Assembly (NCBI GenBank): GCA_936931335.1 | Contig: CAKZIH010000057.1 | Span: forward strand, 1 to 13,671 | From: an uncultured Nostocoides sp. | GTDB taxonomy: Bacteria > Actinomycetota > Actinomycetes > Actinomycetales > Dermatophilaceae | Length of the DNA: 13,671 nucleotides | Direction: 5' to 3' | Part shown: positions 13,667-13,671 of the stretch, piece after piece | Layout: each line of letters starts with the position of its first letter | Position numbering within the stretch: the stretch's first letter is position 1 | The notes under the pieces: generated by a model | The model's database searches: none | What the model was told of the DNA's origin: nothing | What the model saw: the letters and a program-made list of their open reading frames with translations, nothing else | Made by a program: the position numbers and the translations under genes

Positions 13667-13671
13667 CGTCG

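Noticed and set aside
1..13671. CRISPR arrays, insertion sequences, phage or toxin-antitoxin genes
   Set aside because: I saw no regularly spaced repeats, transposase or integrase motifs, or candidate small gene pairs anywhere in the window.

Overview
The window is GC-rich throughout (roughly two thirds G+C by eye) with strong third-position GC bias. It carries an actinobacterial-type small SRP RNA and uses GTG starts and tight ATGA overlaps. I read it as chromosomal DNA of a high-GC actinomycete, possibly Micrococcales-like, although the sequence alone does not fix genus or family.

Layout. The left edge (1-800) holds the 3' part of a FrnE-like DsbA-family oxidoreductase (+), an inverted repeat, and the SRP RNA gene ffs (-). 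From 801 to 13445 there is one catabolic locus. An NAD-dependent D-2-hydroxyacid dehydrogenase (-) is divergent from a six-gene operon (+) running from 1855 to 11171: class III aminotransferase, FAD/4Fe-4S D-2-hydroxyacid dehydrogenase of YdiJ/D-2-hydroxyglutarate dehydrogenase type, GabD-like aldehyde dehydrogenase, a metal-ligand-less M24 hydrolase resembling ectoine hydrolase DoeA/EutD, an Aro8/LysN-type class I aminotransferase, and an M20 deacylase. Four of the five junctions are 4-bp ATGA overlaps; the fifth is a 3-bp gap. Then come a GntR/FCD regulator and a ProP-type (MHS family) major facilitator transporter, each with its own promoter region. The right edge (13446-13671) has a long hairpin, a tRNA-Ser(GGA) gene and a second strong hairpin.

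How it works together. A perfect 14-bp palindrome, GATTGT-NN-ACAATC, occurs exactly three times: between the divergent dehydrogenase and operon, in front of the GntR gene, and in front of the transporter gene. This defines a self-contained, autoregulated local regulon. The most economical reading (inference) is uptake and breakdown of a compatible solute such as ectoine or a close relative. The ProP-like carrier imports it. The DoeA-like enzyme opens the ring to an N-acetyl-2,4-diaminobutyrate. The M20 enzyme deacetylates it, in place of the usual DoeB/EutE. The class III aminotransferase makes aspartate semialdehyde and the GabD-like enzyme oxidises it to aspartate. The two D-2-hydroxyacid dehydrogenases and the second aminotransferase have no place in the textbook ectoine route. 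They are the part most likely to hide new biochemistry.

Other patterns worth attention are two mutually exclusive hairpins between the regulator and transporter genes, a possible leaderless start for the operon, a Cys/Gly-rich tail on the FrnE-like protein, and an unexpectedly frequent heptamer CATACCG/CGGTATG that coincides with use of the rare isoleucine codon ATA.
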